From FEN-1297 sp021817845 (GTDB lineage Bacteria > Bacteroidota > Ignavibacteria > Ignavibacteriales > Ignavibacteriaceae): a DNA stretch of 64,000 nucleotides. The position numbers and the translations under genes are program-made. The stretch covers positions 1 through 64,000 of the forward strand of contig JAKAFW010000007.1 of NCBI GenBank assembly GCA_021817845.1. Reading direction: 5' to 3'. Shown one piece after another: positions 45,475-55,546 of this stretch (positions within the stretch are counted from its first letter, which is position 1; each line of letters begins with the position of its first letter). Under the pieces are notes generated by a model. The model was not told where the DNA came from. It saw only the letters and a list, made by a program, of their open reading frames with translations, and made no database searches.

Positions 45475-47235
45475 ATGAACATTACTCCTTTCCATGCTAA
45501 GTATTTTGCCTTTGAACTTACAAAACGTAGTCCCTCAAATAACATTCAAAAATTTGCCGCCACTCTTCTCGACGCTCAAGTTGATCTTAATCCTCATCAG
45601 GTAGAAGCTGCACTTTTCGCTTTCCGTTCCCCGCTTTCTACAGGCGCAATCTTAGCGGATGAAGTAGGTCTTGGCAAAACAATTGAAGCAGGTTTGGTCA
45701 TTTCTCAAAAATGGGCTGAACGAAAAAGAAAAATCCTAATTATTGTACCGTCAAATTTGAGAAAGCAATGGTATCAAGAGCTAAGTGATAAATTTAATGG
45801 TACCGACAAAGTTACCGGCTCAAGAACTGCTGATACAAGAGAAGCTCTTGTCGAATATTTCCGTGATTATGCAGAAATTATGATTGCTACCGAAGCTGCC
45901 GCTGAAGGTATTAACCTCCAGTTTTGCTCTCTCGTAGTAAATTATGACTTGCCCTGGAATCCTCAGCGCATTGAACAAAGAATTGGTAGGTGCCATCGCT
46001 ATGGTCAAAAGTATGATGTAGTAGTAGTAAATTTTCTTAACAGAAGAAATGCTGCCGATCAGAGAGTCTTCCAATTACTATCTGAAAAGTTCAGATTATT
46101 TAGTGGCGTATTTGGAGCAAGCGACGAGGTATTAGGTACCATAGAATCAGGTGTCGACTTCGAAAAACGCATTGCATCTATTTATCAAAATTGTAGAACA
46201 GAAGAAGAGATACAAAAAGCATTTGATGAACTACAGAAAGAGATGGAGTCCGATATAATTGAAAATATTTCACAGTCTAAGACAAAGCTGTTCGAAAATT
46301 TCGATGAAGAAGTTCACGAAAAATTAAGAATTAACCTTGAAGAAAGTAAGTCGTATCTTAACAAATATGAAAATTGGCTTTGGCAGTTAACAAAATATTA
46401 TCTTGAACCTTATGCAAAATTCGACCGCAAAGAAGGCTCATTTTATTTAGTAGATAATCCGTTTCCTCAAGAAAAAATTCATCCTGGTCCATATAAAATC
46501 GGCAAGAACATTGACGATGCAAATACCTATCGCATCGGTCATCCGCTAGCACAGCATATAATTCAAAAGTGTAAAGAATATCCCGCCGAATCTTCGGAAC
46601 TGATTTTTAATTACTCTTCTACAAATATAAAAATCTCTATCCTTGAACCACACTTAAAACAATCCGGCTGGCTGTCCTTATCTTTGCTTACTATTTCTTC
46701 ATTTGAAATCGAAGATCACTTAATCTTTGCAGCTATCACAAACGATGGAATCGAATTAGATTCAGAACAGTGTATCCGATTATTTTCGCTGCCTGCCGAT
46801 GTTAAAGCTCTGACTGCTCAGCCTTCTGATGAAATTATTCATCAGCTAAATAATATTAAAGACAAAAACCAAACTGAAATTCTTATTATCAACACTGAAA
46901 GAAATTCTGAGTTTTTCGACCTTGAAAAGAACAAACTTGATAATTGGGCTGAGGATAAAAAGAACAGCCTGGAAATTGAGTTAAAAGAACTCGATAAAGA
47001 AATAAAATCAAGAAAGACTGAATCTAAAAAGATTTTCAACCTGGAAGATAAGCTTAAAGCTCAAAGACAAATAAAAGAATCTGAGAAAAAAAGAAATGAA
47101 CTCCGGCTTGAACTATTTAAATCTCAAGATGAAGTCGACCAAAGAAAAGAAGATTTAATTTCCGGAATCGAAAAAAGATTGAAGCAAAATCAAGTCGTAA
47201 ACAGGCTCTTTATTATTAAATGGAAAATAATATGA
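45475..47235 (+). pseudogene. SNF2-family helicase with internal deletion of the DEXH region
   Basis: The 586-residue frame has helicase motif I (D62EVGLGKT) and then, after residue about 107 (LSDKF), jumps to NGTDKVTGSRTADTREALVEYF. This is directly followed by motif V/VI sequences ATEAAAEGINLQFC and QRIGRCHRYGQ and a coiled-coil C-terminus. The DEAH box and motifs II-IV (about 300-400 residues in full-length relatives) are absent, in frame, so the ATPase cannot work. Full-length relatives are RapA-like helicases in defence loci. It overlaps the RhuM gene. Confidence 0.85.
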
Positions 47236-48269
47236 GTAAAGAAAAAGTTAACCCTGTTACCGATATTATTCTTTATACTACTGAAACCGGTAATGTAATT
47301 GTTGAAGTACTATTCAGCGACGAAACTTTTTGGCTCTCTCAAAAAAGAATGGCTGAATTATTCGGCGTTGAAGTACACACTATAAACTATCATCTAAAAG
47401 AAATTTATGCAAGCGGCGAGTTAAAAGAAGAGGCAACTATTCGAAAAATTCGAATAGTTCAAAAAGAGGGAACTAGAGATGTTTCAAGAGTAATCGATTA
47501 TTATAACCTCGATTCCATTATCGCTGTTGGTTACCGCGTTAATAGTTTTCAAGCTACACAATTTCGTATTTGGGCTACTAAAACTTTACGTGAGTTCATT
47601 ATTAAAGGCTTCATTCTTGATGATGAACGCTTAAAGCAAGGTAAACGGTTCGGCAAGGATTATTTCGATGAACTCTTGGAGCGCATCCGCGAAATTCGTG
47701 CTAGCGAAAGAAGATTCTATCAAAAAATAACAGACATATACCAGCAGTGCAGCATCGATTATAACCAGGATGCCGAAATTACCCAAAAGTTTTACAAGAC
47801 AGTTCAAAACAAACTTCATTGGGCTGTTACAGGTAAAACGGCAGCTCAATTAATTGCCGAACGTGCCGATTCATCTAAACCGCAGATGGGCTTGCAAACA
47901 TGGAAGAATGTTTCCCAAGGCAAAATACTCAAAAGCGATGTAAGCATTGCGAAAAATTATCTTAAAGAAAAAGAAATTAAAGAGCTTGAGCGCATTGTCT
48001 CTATGTATCTCGATTATGCAGAGAACCAGGCAGCCCGCCAAATACCTATGAAAATGTCAGAATGGGTTACAAAGCTTGATGCATTTCTAAAATTCAATGA
48101 ATACGATATACTTAAAGACGCCGGTAAAATTAGCCATGAAGTTGCTGTCAAACTTGCTGAAGAAGAATATGATAAATTCAGAGTCATTCAAGACAAAAGT
48201 TATGAAAGTGATTTTGATGAAGAAGTAAAAAAGCTTAGTGCGAAGAATCAATTAGGGAAAAGGAAATAG
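47220..48269 (+). CDS. RhuM-family protein
   Basis: The 349-residue protein matches RhuM: FWLSQKRMAELFGVEVHTINYHLKEIYASGEL, RKIRIVQKEGTRDVSRVIDYYNLDSIIAVGYRVNS and FRIWATKTLREFIIKGF. It has an HTH-like N-terminus and is common in defence and mobile islands; its molecular role is unknown. It overlaps the helicase frame by 16 bases and is followed by dinD four bases later. An alternative start is the second Met (47232). Confidence 0.9.
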   Translation: MENNMSKEKVNPVTDIILYTTETGNVIVEVLFSDETFWLSQKRMAELFGVEVHTINYHLKEIYASGELKEEATIRKIRIVQKEGTRDVSRVIDYYNLDSIIAVGYRVNSFQATQFRIWATKTLREFIIKGFILDDERLKQGKRFGKDYFDELLERIREIRASERRFYQKITDIYQQCSIDYNQDAEITQKFYKTVQNKLHWAVTGKTAAQLIAERADSSKPQMGLQTWKNVSQGKILKSDVSIAKNYLKEKEIKELERIVSMYLDYAENQAARQIPMKMSEWVTKLDAFLKFNEYDILKDAGKISHEVAVKLAEEEYDKFRVIQDKSYESDFDEEVKKLSAKNQLGKRK

Positions 48270-48273
48270 CATT

Positions 48274-48801
48274 ATGAAAAAAGAACTCATCGCCGAACTA
48301 TTCCAAAAGTTCGAACATGCATGTTATCTCTTGGAAGGTATTGAATGCTGGAGCGCTAGAGAGTTGCAGGATATTTTCAATTATACTCAGTGGCGTAACT
48401 TTGAGAACGCAATTGCAAAGGATGCTTGCGCTAACGCCGGTGAAAAGGTTCCCGATCATTTTGCTGATATCAGCAAAATGATACCAATGCCTAAAGGAGC
48501 CGCTAAAACCATTGATGATATCGCCTTTACAAGATACGCGTGTTACCTTGTTGCTCAAAACGGCGATCCTGCAAAACCCGAAGTTGCTTTCGCTAAAACC
48601 TACTTTGCAGTTCAAACCCGTAAGCAGAAAATTATCGAAAAAAGATTACTCGATGTTGCCCGTGTTACTGCGAGAGAAAAATTATCTAACTCAGAAAAAA
48701 GACTTTCCGGTATCATTTACGAAAGACGTGACTATAATCTTAACGATAGTTTGAGTTCCGAATCTAAAGAATACTTTACGATAGGATGGACCCTGATATG
48801 A
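48274..48801 (+). pseudogene. DinD-like protein, C-terminally truncated
   Basis: The first 150 residues match DNA-damage-inducible protein D (YLLEGIECWSARELQDIF, then VARVTAREKLSNSEKRLSGIIYER). The family continues for about another 110 residues after GIIYER; here 26 unrelated residues and a stop follow. The 3' end overlaps the DUF3800 start. Probably inactive, though the N-terminal domain may fold. Confidence 0.8.
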
Positions 48802-49505
48802 AAGAAGAATTTAATATCTATTGTGATGAAAGTTGCCATCTTGAAAATGATAAACAAAAGGCAATGGTTTTAGGAGCCGTTTGGTGTCCAAAAGATAAAT
48901 CCTATGAAATCAATAAACGAATTAGAGAAATTAAAGTTAAACACTCGCTCAGCGTTGCTTTCGAAGTAAAGTGGAATAAAATCGGCATTAAGAAAATTGA
49001 TTTCTATGAAGAGTTGATCGACTTCTTTTTTGATGATGATGATCTTCATTTCCGTGCTCTAGTTATTCCCGATAAATCTAAACTGGATCATTCAAAGCAC
49101 AACCAAACGCATGATGATTTTTATTATAAAATGTATTTCGATTTGCTCAAAGTAATTTTAGACCCGGAATGTGGTTATAATATTTATCTCGATATCAAAG
49201 ATACACGCAGCCAGGATAAGGTTGACAAACTTAAAGAAGTCCTTAGAAATACACACTATGATTTTTCTAAACAGATTATAAAGAAAATTCAGCAAGTTCA
49301 CTCGCACGAAATTGAAATTCTGCAATTAACTGATTTGTTCGCCGGTGCTTTATCATATCTCCATCGTGGATTGGAAACCAGTTCTGCTAAATTAAAACTC
49401 ATTGAACGGATTAAAGAACGCTCAAAATATTCATTGCTTAACTCAACTCTTTATCGCGAACAAAAAATGAATATCTTCATTTGGAAATCATGTGCGGAAA
49501 TATGA
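48798..49505 (+). CDS. DUF3800 protein
   Basis: Start ATG 48798 lies within the dinD end. The 235-residue protein has the family N-terminus YCDESCHLEND and a conserved acidic pattern (NIYLDIKD and LQLTDLFAGAL) suggesting an RNase H-like fold with metal-binding Asp residues. Nuclease activity is inferred only. It overlaps the next gene (ATGA). Confidence 0.85.
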   Translation: MKEEFNIYCDESCHLENDKQKAMVLGAVWCPKDKSYEINKRIREIKVKHSLSVAFEVKWNKIGIKKIDFYEELIDFFFDDDDLHFRALVIPDKSKLDHSKHNQTHDDFYYKMYFDLLKVILDPECGYNIYLDIKDTRSQDKVDKLKEVLRNTHYDFSKQIIKKIQQVHSHEIEILQLTDLFAGALSYLHRGLETSSAKLKLIERIKERSKYSLLNSTLYREQKMNIFIWKSCAEI

Positions 49506-50020
49506 AAATGACAAGTCGCGATTATAATCTTTCCGCATTACTGACTCTTGAAAGTTTCAATGGCGATTGGAATAAATATATCGAATCAGTTTACGCAACT
49601 TTTGTAAACGATTTTGTTAATTCCAAACCACTATTTAGAGGAACAAGGCTTAGATTAAAAAGCCATCCCTTTGTTGACGGCAAAGAATATACTTTCTATC
49701 ATTTCACTCACAAAGGCGATATCGAAAACGAAAGAACTCCGGATTTAAGGCGTTGTGAAAGAATTCATTGGGCAAAGCCGACTATTGAAAAATGCGACAA
49801 ATGGAAAATTAAAATCTGGCCCCAAAAACGTCATGGCAAAGACCGTTTGTGCATTTGGTTGGAATTAGAAAATGAACCTGATTATATCGTTATCTTGGAT
49901 ATGCGAAGGGATTATATATTACCTTGGACGGCTTTCGTCTTAGAATATGGACATGAGAAGCGGAAAAAACAAAAAGAATATGAGGCGTATTTAAAAACAA
50001 GAACCGCTCAATCATCTTGA
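49502..50020 (+). CDS. Unknown protein coupled to DUF3800
   Basis: ATG 49502 overlaps the DUF3800 stop by ATGA, so the two are translated together. The 172-residue product is basic and aromatic-rich (LRRCERIHWAKPTIEKC, WPQKRHGKDRLCIWLE, DMRRDYILPWTAFVLE). I do not recognise the family. The coupling to a putative nuclease suggests a regulator or partner. Confidence 0.65.
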   Translation: MKMTSRDYNLSALLTLESFNGDWNKYIESVYATFVNDFVNSKPLFRGTRLRLKSHPFVDGKEYTFYHFTHKGDIENERTPDLRRCERIHWAKPTIEKCDKWKIKIWPQKRHGKDRLCIWLELENEPDYIVILDMRRDYILPWTAFVLEYGHEKRKKQKEYEAYLKTRTAQSS

Positions 50021-50183
50021 ACGGTTCCGTAACTCCTTTAACACATGGTTAATGAGATAGTGCAAAAATAGATTTATGGATATTAAAAGTCAATTATAAT
50101 AAAATAAATTGGCTTGTTTTCAAAGACTTTGTTGAAGATTTGATGAAAATTCTTAAATTATGATTCTGACAGAAGAGAGTAAT

Positions 50184-50330
50184 ATGAACCACAAACCCAA
50201 ATTAGAACTTACATGGATCGGCAAAGACCAGCAGCCAAAACTTGAACCGCGTATCTTAATCGAAGATCCGGAGAAAACCTACGGCGATACCTTCTCGCTC
50301 TTAAAGCTCTTGAACAAGACTTTGCCGGAA
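50184..50330 (+). pseudogene. Fragment of a type III mod gene (5' end)
   Basis: The first 105 bases repeat the start of the mod gene at 52240 (MNHKPKLELTWIGKDQQPKLEPRILIE). Then 33 bases present in the intact copy between two near-identical TACGGCGAT/TATGGCGAT words are missing, consistent with deletion through that short repeat, and one base is lost, shifting the frame. Similarity ends near 50330. It is a dead duplicate. Confidence 0.85.
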
Positions 50331-50428
50331 TGTTGCGCAAATCAGAAACCCTTTCAAACCACAGGTTATTTCAGCATAAGAAATGTAGTCCATTTTTTAA
50401 TTGATCTGAATTTTGGCTAAGATTATTT

Positions 50429-52141
50429 ATGAAAAACACAAAACATAGCATCCCTTGGTTTTATGAGCTGCTCGAAATAGGTGAGTGTGAGTTGATCGAC
50501 TTCAAAGAACAACTTACCGATAAACTAATTTTTGGGAAGTCTCAGAAATCTTTTAGTAGTAATTATGAAGAAATGTCCAAAGATGTTGTTGCCTTTGCTA
50601 ATTATAAAGGCGGTTTTATTATTGTTGGTATTTCAGACAAAGAAAAGGAAATCAACCGCGATTTTCTTATTAACGACCAACAAATTTTTTCTCTTGTTCA
50701 GAATATTCAGTCAAGAACAAACCCTTCAATTACTGTCATTCCCGTGCGCCTTAAGGTTGATAAAATAGATTTACTGGTTCTTGAAATTCCATTTTCAACT
50801 CAATTATACTGCACTACTAAGGGTGAATACTTAATTAGGGATACTGACGGGAACCGTATTATTCATCCTCATGAAATTGCCACTATTCAAGCTGAAAAGA
50901 ATCTTCTTATTTACGATCAAAAAGCCTGGCACTTAAACTATAATTGGGATGATATAGAAAGGGCTCGTTCCTTATGGAGAAAAATAAGTAATAGTAATCC
51001 TAAAAGTGGTTTCTTGAAAAAAGATAAAGAAGAATTCAAAGAAATTCTAGGTCTGACTAAAGAAATTGATAACGTTAAACATCCAACCACTTCAGGCATA
51101 TTATTCATTGGCAATGATAGTGCTTTAAGGGAAATACCTTATAACTATATTAAGTATGTGCGCTATTTCAGCGATGGGACTTATACTCCTTATGAATACA
51201 AAGGTGACCTAATTAAAATTGCTGACGATGCTTTCCAACAACTAAAATCTGAAATAAAAGTTCAAGAGTTTCAATTTGGTCTCTTTCGTGATTTTGTCGA
51301 AGACTATCCTGAAACTGCTATTCGCGAATTATTGATTAATGCTATTGCTCACAGAGATTACTCACGCCAACAGATTATTGAAATTCGCAAATATGATGAT
51401 TACCTTGAAATAGAAAGCCCCGGCTCTTTCCCGGAAGGTGTAACACCAGAAAATTGTCTTTGGAAATCTAATCCGCGTAATCCTACTATTATGGATATTT
51501 TTAGAGAAATAAATTATGCGGAAAAATCCGGCAGTGGTTTTGATAAAATCTTCCGTGCCCTTTTAACTAAAGGAAAACAGCTTCCGGTCTTTGAAATCAC
51601 CGGGCATTCCGTAAAAGTAAAGATATTCTCCGCTGTTTTTGAAAAAGGCTTAATTGAACTTGCTCATCATTATCGCCAGTTAAAGGGCGAAGATATTGAT
51701 CTCGAAAAAGTTTTAGTGCTAAATTCTATTATTCAAAAAAGAAAGCTAAAATTCAATGAGCTTGTAAAGCTGCCTTACATTAATGAAAATCTTCTGAAAA
51801 AAATTCTTGATGAATTATTAAATCTTGATTTTATTGAAACAACCGGCAAAACAAGTGATTACTTTTATATGATTCATAAATCCCGGTTAACTTCTGTACA
51901 GGATAAAAGAAATTATATTTTGTCTAAAAAAGTTGAAAAACAGAAACAACAGGAAATTATTCTACGCTTTCTTGATGATTTTGGCGAGATTGATAATTCT
52001 AAAGCTAGAGAGATTCTTAACATTCCTGAAAACCAGGCTTATTTGGTCTCTAAACTTTTTAACGGGATGCTAAAAAAAGGACTTATTTATGTTGACCGCG
52101 AACCCCGATTTCGTAATAGAATTTATAAACTCAAAAAATGA
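50429..52141 (+). CDS. AlbA_2 / ATP-binding (Schlafen-like) regulator
   Basis: The 570-residue protein has an AlbA_2 domain (LIDFKEQL...VAFANYKGGFIIVGISD, near residues 20-70), then RELLINAIAHRDYSRQQIIEIR and SGSGFDKIFRALL typical of the GHKL-type ATPase domain in RecG-related regulators, and a C-terminal winged-helix-like part. It sits between the mod fragment and the mod gene. It probably controls a DNA or RNA process; function is not known. Confidence 0.82.
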   Translation: MKNTKHSIPWFYELLEIGECELIDFKEQLTDKLIFGKSQKSFSSNYEEMSKDVVAFANYKGGFIIVGISDKEKEINRDFLINDQQIFSLVQNIQSRTNPSITVIPVRLKVDKIDLLVLEIPFSTQLYCTTKGEYLIRDTDGNRIIHPHEIATIQAEKNLLIYDQKAWHLNYNWDDIERARSLWRKISNSNPKSGFLKKDKEEFKEILGLTKEIDNVKHPTTSGILFIGNDSALREIPYNYIKYVRYFSDGTYTPYEYKGDLIKIADDAFQQLKSEIKVQEFQFGLFRDFVEDYPETAIRELLINAIAHRDYSRQQIIEIRKYDDYLEIESPGSFPEGVTPENCLWKSNPRNPTIMDIFREINYAEKSGSGFDKIFRALLTKGKQLPVFEITGHSVKVKIFSAVFEKGLIELAHHYRQLKGEDIDLEKVLVLNSIIQKRKLKFNELVKLPYINENLLKKILDELLNLDFIETTGKTSDYFYMIHKSRLTSVQDKRNYILSKKVEKQKQQEIILRFLDDFGEIDNSKAREILNIPENQAYLVSKLFNGMLKKGLIYVDREPRFRNRIYKLKK

Positions 52142-52239
52142 TTCTCTTGACTTTTGTCTTGACCAATTCTTTGCCTTTTCAGAAAATGGCAAAGACGTAT
52201 ATATCTTTAAGTCGTTGTATTAAAAATAAATAACAAACT

Positions 52240-53892
52240 ATGAACCACAAACCCAAACTTGAACTAACCTGGATTGGCAAAGACCAACAGCCTAAACTTG
52301 AGCCCCGTATTTTAATCGAAAACCCGGAAAAATCTTACGGCGATAAGAACACAGAGAACATGCTTATCTATGGCGATAACCTTCTTGCTCTTAAAGCTCT
52401 TGAACAAGACTTTACCGGGGAAATAAAATGTATTTATATAGACCCGCCCTATAATACCGGAAATGCTTTTGATCATTATGATGACAATCTTGAACATTCT
52501 ATTTGACTTAATCTAATAAAACCAAGAATTGAAATCCTCAGAAACCTTTTGAGCGAAGACGGTTCAATGTGGATTTCGATTGATGATGATGAATCGCATT
52601 ATCTCAAAGTATTGTGTGATGAAATATTTGGTAGGAACAATTTTGTAGCTAATGTAATATGGGAGAAGAAGTTTTCTCCACAGAATGATGCTCGTTGGTT
52701 GAGTGATAGTCACGATCATATTTTAATTTATTGTAAGAATGGAGAATTATGGAAGCCAAATTTATTACCCCGAACTGATGAAATGGATTCCCGTTATTCT
52801 AATCCTGATAACGACAAAAGAGGGGTATGGACATCGGGAGATTTATCAGTAAAAACTTATTCCGCTTCTATGGATTATCCAATAACAACTCCAAGTGGAA
52901 GAATTGTAAATCCACCATCCGGGTATTGTTGGCGTGTTAGTAAATCACGGCTAATTGAATATATATCTGATAACCGAATTTGGTTTGGTAAAGATGGCAA
53001 CAATGTTCCTCGAATAAAAAGATTTTTGTCAGAAGTTATGGAAGGTTCAGTAAGTAAAACTATTTGGTATCGAAAAGAAGTTGGAGATAACCAAGAAGCG
53101 AAGAAGGAAGTAAAACAATTTAACAACGACGAGGTTTTTGCAACGCCTAAGCCAGAAAGATTAATACAAAAAATTATTACTCTAGCATCGAACGAAAATG
53201 ATTTTGTTCCCGATTCCTTCCTTGGTTCCGGCACTACAGCCGCAGTTGCTCACAAAATGAATCGTAAATGGATTGGAATAGAGCTCGGTGAACATTGTCA
53301 TACTCACTGCATTCCTCGTCTTCAAAAAGTTTGTGATGGAACAGATCAAGGTGGAATCTCCGAAGCTGTTAAATGGAAAGGCGGCGGCGGTTTCAAATAT
53401 TACTATCTTGCACCAAGTTTATTGCAACAAGATAAGTATGGCAACTGGGTTATCAATCCTGAATACAATGGAAATATGCTTGCCTCAGCAATGGCAAAAC
53501 ATGAAGGTTTCCACTACAAGCCCGATGAACAAATCTATTGGAAACAAGGTCAATCCACAGAAAAAGATTTTATCTATACAACCACACAATTTATAACAGT
53601 AGAAACACTCGATAGAATTCATGATGAGCTGCAAAACGGTGAAAGCTTACTCATCTGCTGTAAATCATTTTCCAAAGCTTGCGAAGACCGCTACTCAAAT
53701 ATTACTGTAAAGAAAATTCCTAAAATGCTTCTCGGCAGATGCGAGTTCGGCAAAGAAGATTACAGTTTAAATATTATCAATATGCCGGATGATCCTGATG
53801 CACCGGAATTCATTCCAACTGGCTTGAAAGATGAAAATAAGAAAATTAAAAAGAAGAAAGATGATGATTCACCGACGCTTTTTTCAAAGTAA
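52240..53892 (+). pseudogene. mod: Type III RM methyltransferase Mod with in-frame TGA
   Basis: One frame of 551 codons has a single TGA at 52504-52506, at a position where relatives have Trp (NLEHSI-W-LNL by family memory), one substitution from TGG. The catalytic DPPYNTGNAF (motif IV) precedes the AdoMet motif FLGSGTTAAVAH, giving the beta-class order. Without readthrough only an 88-residue peptide is made, with no AdoMet site. It would methylate adenine in type III RM. The res gene is at 55280. Confidence 0.88.
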
Positions 53893-53894
53893 TG

Positions 53895-54045
53895 TTGTCA
53901 TTTTGAACGAAACGAAGTGGAGTGAAGAATCTCAAAACGCAGATTCTTCGTTTCACTCAGAATGACAAAAAAAATATCACTGTCATTCTGAACGAAGTGA
54001 AGAATCCCAAAACGCAGATTCTTCGCTGACGCTCAGAATGACAAT
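53895..54045. repeat. Two TTGTCATT(T/C)TGAACGAA...AATGACAA hairpin repeats
   Basis: Two tandem units, 53895-53968 and 53979-54044, each open with TGTCATT(T/C)TGAACGAA, contain AACGCAGATTCTTCG and close with CAGAATGACAA, giving long hairpins. They separate mod from the DUF1016 gene and could form a transcription pause or terminator. They are a different repeat type from the TGTCATTTCGA units. Confidence 0.8.
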
Positions 54046-54057
54046 AAGGAATGAAGA

Positions 54058-55287
54058 ATGAAACAGAAAAAAATAATTCCAAAGAGTCTATACAGCGATA
54101 TAAAAACCATATTAGAAAATGCGCGCGAAAGATCTTACCGTACAGTAAACTTTCTTATGGTAGAAGCATATTGGAATATCGGCAGATTGATTGTGGAAGA
54201 AGAACAGAAAGGAAAAAGACGCGCTGACTATGGCAGCTATCTGATAAATGAATTATCTGAAAAACTTACTAAAGATTTTGGAAAAGGATTTGATGTTTCT
54301 AATATACGCCACATGCGTCAATTCTTTTTGAGTTTTTCAATTCAAGACGCAGTGCGTCTCAAATTAAAGATAGATGAAAATTCAAAACTCCACGCATTGC
54401 GTGGAGAATCTACTACTTCAAAAAAAGCAATTCGTCACTCGGTGCGTGGCGAATCGAGAACTGCAAATACGAACACTGCGCGTTCAGAAATTGCAATTCA
54501 AGATGCAGTGCGTCGCAATTCTTTTGATCTGCAAAAATATTTACGTCCGGAACTAAGTTGGACTCACTACCGCCTTTTACTCAAGCTTGAAAAACAAGAA
54601 GCCCGTTTCTTTTATATGAATGAATCTGCAAATTCGAATTGGAGTACGCGCGAGCTTGAACGACAAATGAATTCTCTTCTCTTTGAGCGGCTTGCTTTAA
54701 GTAAAGATAAAAAAGCAGTTATGAAAATGGCAAAGAAAGGACAAATTATCGTTTCTCCCGGCGATTTGGTTAAAGACCCCTATGTACTCGAATTTCTTGG
54801 ATTAGAAAAACTTGAAAAATATTATGAAGAAGATTTGGAGAAAGCACTAATTAATCATCTTCAAAGATTCTTACTGGAATTAGGTAAAGGTTTTTCATTT
54901 GTCGCCCGGCAAAAACGAATTACTCTTGACGGAGATCATTATTATATCGATTTGGTATTTTATAACCGCCTCACAAAAAGTCATATCCTTTTTGATCTCA
55001 AAGTCGGTAAGCTAACACATCAGGATATCGGGCAAATGCAAATGTATGTTAATTATTATAACCGTACTCAAAAACTAAAAGAAGAAAATGACACAATCGG
55101 AATAATACTCTGCGCAGAAAAAAATAACGCTGTTATCAAATACACTCTTCCCGAAAAACAGAAACAGATTTTTATCTCAAAGTATATTCCTTATTTGCCA
55201 ACCGAAGAAGAATTGAAAAATGAAATAATACGCGAAAAAGAACAGTTCGATATGGAACGAAAACTGATACGGGGGAAGAATGAATAG
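54058..55287 (+). CDS. DUF1016 (YhcG-like) PD-(D/E)xK nuclease with hairpin-coded insertion
   Basis: The 409-residue protein has the DUF1016 N-terminus (RERSYRTVNFLMVEAYWNIGRLIVEEE), the LSWTHYRLLLKLE block and a C-terminal nuclease fold, with catalytic D298 (YYIDLVFY) and D313-L-K315 followed by GKLTHQDIGQM. Between LSF and LRPELSW, where relatives have only a few residues, 60 residues (about 96-158) are coded by four short palindromes. It overlaps the res start by eight bases. Confidence 0.9.
   Translation: MKQKKIIPKSLYSDIKTILENARERSYRTVNFLMVEAYWNIGRLIVEEEQKGKRRADYGSYLINELSEKLTKDFGKGFDVSNIRHMRQFFLSFSIQDAVRLKLKIDENSKLHALRGESTTSKKAIRHSVRGESRTANTNTARSEIAIQDAVRRNSFDLQKYLRPELSWTHYRLLLKLEKQEARFFYMNESANSNWSTRELERQMNSLLFERLALSKDKKAVMKMAKKGQIIVSPGDLVKDPYVLEFLGLEKLEKYYEEDLEKALINHLQRFLLELGKGFSFVARQKRITLDGDHYYIDLVFYNRLTKSHILFDLKVGKLTHQDIGQMQMYVNYYNRTQKLKEENDTIGIILCAEKNNAVIKYTLPEKQKQIFISKYIPYLPTEEELKNEIIREKEQFDMERKLIRGKNE
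54350..54520 (+). repeat. Four palindromic cassettes inside the DUF1016 gene
   Basis: In order: GACGC-AGT-GCGTC, then CTCCACGC-ATT-GCGTGGAG (perfect 8 bp), then ATTCGTCAC/GTGGCGAAT around seven bases (one G-T pair), then GATGC-AGT-GCGTC flanked by AATT. They yield related peptides DAVR, ALRGE, SVRGE and DAVR. All keep the frame. Confidence 0.75.
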
Positions 55288-55546
55288 AAATGTAAATCTA
55301 ATTCGCAATAGATTAAGTCTCCGCCCTCCTCAAGAAGAAAGTTTAACTATTCTTTCAAGCTTAGTCGAAAAACTTTCACTAAGAAAAAATTCATTTCCAA
55401 ACGAAGAAGAAAAACAACAGTATCTTTCCACTGAATTAGAAAAAGTGAAAAGTACACATCCAACATGCACAGACTTTGAAAGGACATTCCCGTCAGTTTG
55501 CTTTGCACTTGCAACCGGTGTTGGCAAAACACGTTTAATCTCTTAG
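55280..55546 (+). pseudogene. res: Type III restriction subunit Res, cut after Walker A
   Basis: The 88-residue frame is the Res N-terminus; it ends CFALATGVGKTRLIS, the Walker A of the helicase, then meets a stop at the left end of an IS200/IS605-like insertion. The rest of the helicase and nuclease is not found after the insertion (a different gene is there), so at least about 800 residues are lost. Confidence 0.85.

Noticed and set aside
4383..52506. Alternative genetic code (TAG or TGA read as sense)
   Set aside because: Two different stop codons interrupt only two decaying RM genes, while long intact genes throughout end with TAA, TAG and TGA. Gene decay or read errors explain this better.
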